From contig CP070627.1 of NCBI GenBank assembly GCA_020355945.1, forward strand, positions 5,773,709 to 5,779,242: a DNA stretch of 5,534 nucleotides. The letters are read 5' to 3'. The stretch comes from Candidatus Aminicenantota bacterium (GTDB taxonomy: Bacteria; Acidobacteriota; Aminicenantia; UBA2199). The translations under genes and the position numbers were made by a program. The notes under the pieces were generated by a model. The model was not told the DNA's origin and searched no databases. It saw only the letters and a list, made by a program, of their open reading frames with translations. Within the stretch, counting starts at the first letter, position 1; the number at the start of each line of letters is the position of its first letter. Below, one piece after another: positions 5,387-5,534 of the stretch.

Positions 5387-5534
5387 AAAATTATTCCCGA
5401 TATTTTTGGTTTTGTGTTTTTGGTTTTCGGGTCTCTTCATCCAGGGCCAGTCCACCCCGGTTACCCATGCCCCCCCATCCCTGGCATCTTTAGATGCCGG
5501 GTGGGACTGGGGTGTCAAAGCGTCCACCCGGTTA
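5376..5534 (+). CDS. Secreted protein of unknown function, 5' part only
   Basis: An ATG at 5376 opens a frame with no stop through the window end (53 codons seen). The N-terminus MENKK is followed by a hydrophobic run (about 6-22), then FIQGQS and a proline-rich, polar stretch (TPVTHAPPS). This is a typical cleavable signal peptide, with a likely cut near Gln-Gly-Gln-Ser at 23-26. The mature part is too short to classify; DAGWDWGVKAS could begin an extracellular domain. The start overlaps the HEAT-repeat gene by 11 nt and has a Shine-Dalgarno within it. Both proteins therefore carry export signals and are probably made together, as expected for partners in the envelope. Start choice rests on the signal peptide and ribosome binding site. 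Confidence 0.65.
   Translation, partial: MENKKLFPIFLVLCFWFSGLFIQGQSTPVTHAPPSLASLDAGWDWGVKASTRL

Noticed and set aside
5264..5527. Minus-strand open frame of 87 codons at the right end
   Set aside because: It lies opposite the HEAT gene end and the signal-peptide gene, and the plus-strand frame has better start signals and composition.

Overview
The window looks like a chromosomal segment of a free-living bacterium with moderate GC and the standard genetic code. It carries three consensus-like sigma-70 promoters, Shine-Dalgarno sites, and unusually repeat-rich intergenic DNA. No rRNA, tRNA or other marker fixes the taxonomy. The mix of a stand-alone EF-G, an AAA/DUF4143 ATPase, an exported HEAT-repeat protein and dispersed intergenic palindromes reminded me of environmental lineages such as Acidobacteriota/Aminicenantes or deltaproteobacteria. 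That is an impression only.

Layout. Positions 1-191 are non-coding and hold inverted hexamer repeats, a hairpin and a copy of a 17-bp dispersed motif. Positions 192-2327 (minus) encode elongation factor G, outside any visible ribosomal-protein operon, with its own promoter at 2400-2428. Positions 2429-2784 hold no gene but are packed with small repeats: three 10-bp tandem units, a 13-bp hairpin, a 12-bp inverted repeat, a compact hairpin and two more copies of the 17-bp motif. Positions 2785-2973 (minus, possibly extending to 3057 or 3096) encode a small lysine-rich protein with a C-terminal membrane anchor.

The most striking part is 3095-3274. A 125-bp inverted-repeat element (3118-3242) separates the small-protein gene from a divergent AAA+ ATPase gene (3272-4513). 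Each end of the element carries an outward-facing -35 hexamer, and each pairs at exactly 17 bp with a perfect TATAAT in the flanking DNA. The element therefore appears to supply half of both divergent promoters. On the right, the predicted transcription start falls on the A of the ATPase start codon, which has no Shine-Dalgarno, so its mRNA may be leaderless.

The ATPase has an AAA_14 core and a DUF4143 region with an intact PD-(D/E)xK-like motif. It is followed on the same strand by a secreted or membrane-anchored protein of seven HEAT-like repeats in exact 32-residue register (4595-5386). The start codon of another signal-peptide protein (5376 to the window end) overlaps the end of the HEAT gene, so these two are probably translationally coupled and act together outside the cytoplasm. 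Nothing links EF-G functionally to the other genes.
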